DNA of 15,039 bases from DATLBY01 sp035526665. GTDB taxonomy: Bacteria; Acidobacteriota; Terriglobia; Bryobacterales; Bryobacteraceae. The notes beneath the pieces were generated by a model that saw only the letters and a program-made list of their open reading frames with translations, was not told the origin of the DNA and ran no database searches. Position 1 is the stretch's first letter. The number at the start of each line of letters is the position of its first letter. A program made the position numbers and the translations under genes. Where the stretch lies: contig DATLBY010000100.1 of NCBI GenBank assembly GCA_035526665.1, positions 1 to 15,039 on the forward strand. Reading direction: 5' to 3'. Of this stretch, positions 13,510 through 15,039 are shown one piece after another.

Positions 13510-15039
13510 ATGCGAACACTGGCGTTGACGGTGGCGGCAACCCTTGTGGCTGCTGTCCTCGGGGCACAAGGTACGGACAAAGCTCCTAATTTGTATCGCG
13601 ACCACATTCAGCCGCTCTTTCAGAAGTCCTGTCTGGGCTGCCATAACGCCGGGGCAAAACAGGGCGGCCTCGACCTTTCCACCCGCGAAGCCATGCTGCG
13701 GGGCAGCGAGCACGGTCCCGTCATCGTAGCCGGCAAACCCGATGAATCGCAGCTTTACAAGGTGGTGGCGCATGTCACCGAACCGGCTATGCCATTCAAA
13801 GGAAAGAAGTTGCCGGATTCGGAGATCGCGCGCATCGCCGAATGGATCAAGACAGGAGCGGATTACGGAGAGCCTGGGGCGGATGCCGACGGGGTAAATC
13901 TCGCAGAGGTTAGGAAACACTGGGCCTTCCGCAATCCCACGCGGCCCGCCGTTCCTAATATAAAGACCACAGGCGGAAACCCGATCGACGCCTTTCTGGA
14001 GTTCGACCGGGCCAAACGCGGCTTGACTGCGTTGCCGCAAACCGATAAGGCCACGCTCCTGAGGCGGGTTTACATAGATCTCACCGGATTGCCGCCTACA
14101 CCGGAACAGGTCGCCGCATTCACCGTCAGTAAAGATCCGAAGGCCTACGACAAAATTGTCGACGATCTGCTCAAGAGCCCGGCCTACGGTGAGCGCTGGG
14201 GACGCCACTGGCTCGACATCTGGCGATATTCCGATTGGTACGGCTATCGCAAGACGGACCAGGTCCGCTACTCGCAGCGCCACATCTGGCGCTGGCGTGA
14301 CTGGACGGTCGAATCGCTGAATCAGAACAAGCCGTATAACCGGATGATTGAGGAGATGATCGCCGGTGATGAGCTGGCGCCGAATGACCCCTCGGTGGTG
14401 CGCGCTACAGGCTACCTGGCCCGCAACTGGTATCTGTTCAACCGGAACGTATGGCTCGGGGACATCGTGGAGTACACCTCGGCTGGATTCCTGGGATTGA
14501 CGCTCAAATGTGCCCGCTGTCATTCCCACAAGTACGATCCCATCCCGCAGGCCGACTATTATCGCTTCCGAGCGTTTTTTGAACCGCATGACGTGCGCAC
14601 CGATCGCGTGCCCGGCGAGGCCGACATCCTGAAGAACGGAATCCCACGCGTCTATGATGCGGACGACTCGCGGCCCACCTACCGCTTCATTCGCGGCAAT
14701 GAAAGCAACCCGGATACGGCGGTGCCGCTGCAACCCGCGGTGCCGGTCCTGTTTGGCAAACCGAACCTCCGTATTGAGCCCATCACGCTTCCCGTGGAAG
14801 TTTACTTCCCCGACAGCCGCCCCTTCGTCCCCGGCGATCTGATTGCCCAGGCCAAAGCCGGCATCGAAAAGGCGGAAGCAGATTTGAAGAAAGCCAAGGA
14901 TAAGCCGGAACCCGAACAGCTGATCCTGGCTGCCACGAAACGTGTGGAGGCCGCCAAGGCATCGCTTCCCGCCCTGGAAGCCAGAATCGAAGCCGAACTG
15001 GCCGCTCTCAAAACTCCGGTTCCGGAAAACGCCGAAAAA
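13510..15039 (+). CDS. Secreted cytochrome c-like (PSCyt1) / DUF1549 protein, 3'-truncated by the window
   Basis: The frame from ATG 13510 stays open for 510 codons to the window edge. Residues 1-19 are a signal peptide. Residues about 26-118 form a planctomycete-type cytochrome c domain with heme motif C41-L-G-C44-H45 and MPFKGKKLPDSE (94-105), in which M94 could be the axial ligand. A DUF1549-like region follows at about 157-360: NPIDAFLEFDRAKRGL (157-172), YIDLTGLPPTPEQ (188-200), YGERWGRHWLDIWRYSD (226-242) and a second CxxCH (C334, C337, H338 in CARCHSHKYDP). Residues about 443-500 are Ala/Glu/Lys-rich and probably form a helical hairpin or coiled coil, an insert often seen before a C-terminal DUF1553 domain. 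Such proteins are exported and of uncertain function, possibly redox-linked polymer degradation. The rest of the gene lies beyond 15039. Confidence 0.85.
   Translation, partial: MRTLALTVAATLVAAVLGAQGTDKAPNLYRDHIQPLFQKSCLGCHNAGAKQGGLDLSTREAMLRGSEHGPVIVAGKPDESQLYKVVAHVTEPAMPFKGKKLPDSEIARIAEWIKTGADYGEPGADADGVNLAEVRKHWAFRNPTRPAVPNIKTTGGNPIDAFLEFDRAKRGLTALPQTDKATLLRRVYIDLTGLPPTPEQVAAFTVSKDPKAYDKIVDDLLKSPAYGERWGRHWLDIWRYSDWYGYRKTDQVRYSQRHIWRWRDWTVESLNQNKPYNRMIEEMIAGDELAPNDPSVVRATGYLARNWYLFNRNVWLGDIVEYTSAGFLGLTLKCARCHSHKYDPIPQADYYRFRAFFEPHDVRTDRVPGEADILKNGIPRVYDADDSRPTYRFIRGNESNPDTAVPLQPAVPVLFGKPNLRIEPITLPVEVYFPDSRPFVPGDLIAQAKAGIEKAEADLKKAKDKPEPEQLILAATKRVEAAKASLPALEARIEAELAALKTPVPENAEK

Noticed and set aside
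13450..14733. 427-codon open frame on the minus strand opposite the DUF1549-type gene
   Set aside because: The plus strand encodes a recognisable signal peptide, CxxCH motifs and DUF1549-like blocks. The minus frame has no recognisable motif and is a composition shadow.
1..15039. Search for tRNA, rRNA, CRISPR arrays, transposases, integrases, toxin-antitoxin or phage-defence genes
   Set aside because: Nothing recognisable was seen. No tandem direct repeats, no terminal inverted repeats and no matching protein motifs occur. The window is metabolic and secreted-protein content.

Overview
The window looks like a chromosomal segment of an Acidobacteriota bacterium, probably of the Bryobacterales/Solibacter type. 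I infer this from the gene families and not from any search. The supporting families are a very large Oar-like TonB-dependent receptor with an N-terminal carboxypeptidase-regulatory domain, a secreted protein combining a cytochrome-c motif with a DUF1549-type domain, a secreted IPT/pre-peptidase-like protein, and a Tat-exported glycosidase-like protein. Base composition is moderately GC-rich and even. I see no tRNA, rRNA, insertion sequence, integrase, CRISPR array or phage gene.

Layout. (1) Positions 1-1723, minus strand: a secreted multidomain beta-sandwich protein. Its stop codon overlaps by 4 nt the GTG start of a second secreted protein that runs off the left edge. (2) 1724-2110: a 387-bp divergent control region with two inverted repeats, a TATAAT box and a leader hairpin. 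(3) 2111-7639, plus strand: a TonB-dependent receptor, a terminator-like hairpin, a Tat-signal protein related to glycosidase-like TIM barrels, and an exported SMP-30/gluconolactonase-like protein. (4) 7645-11609, minus strand: a tight four-gene operon transcribed in the order AstE/AspA-family deacylase, mandelate-racemase-type enolase-superfamily enzyme, RraA/HMG-aldolase-like protein, and MLE-type enolase-superfamily enzyme. (5) 11763-12554, plus strand: a divergent IclR-family regulator. (6) 12544-13389, minus strand: an amidohydrolase whose 3' end overlaps the regulator's. (7) 13510 to the right edge, plus strand: a PSCyt1/DUF1549-type secreted protein, truncated by the window.

How the genes may work together. 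The four-gene operon, its divergent IclR regulator and the neighbouring amidohydrolase form a coherent catabolic locus. A deacylase or amidase step could be followed by dehydration or epimerisation by two different enolase-superfamily enzymes, then retro-aldol or decarboxylation by the RraA-like protein. The substrate cannot be read from the sequence; an acylated hydroxy-acid, sugar-acid or amino-acid derivative is the type of compound that fits. The plus-strand block 2111-7639 looks like an outer-membrane uptake and periplasmic carbohydrate-processing set that may or may not feed the same pathway. The deacylase-MR-aldolase-MLE locus is the best candidate for an undescribed system in the window. 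Each enzyme family is known, but the combination and substrate are not ones I can name.
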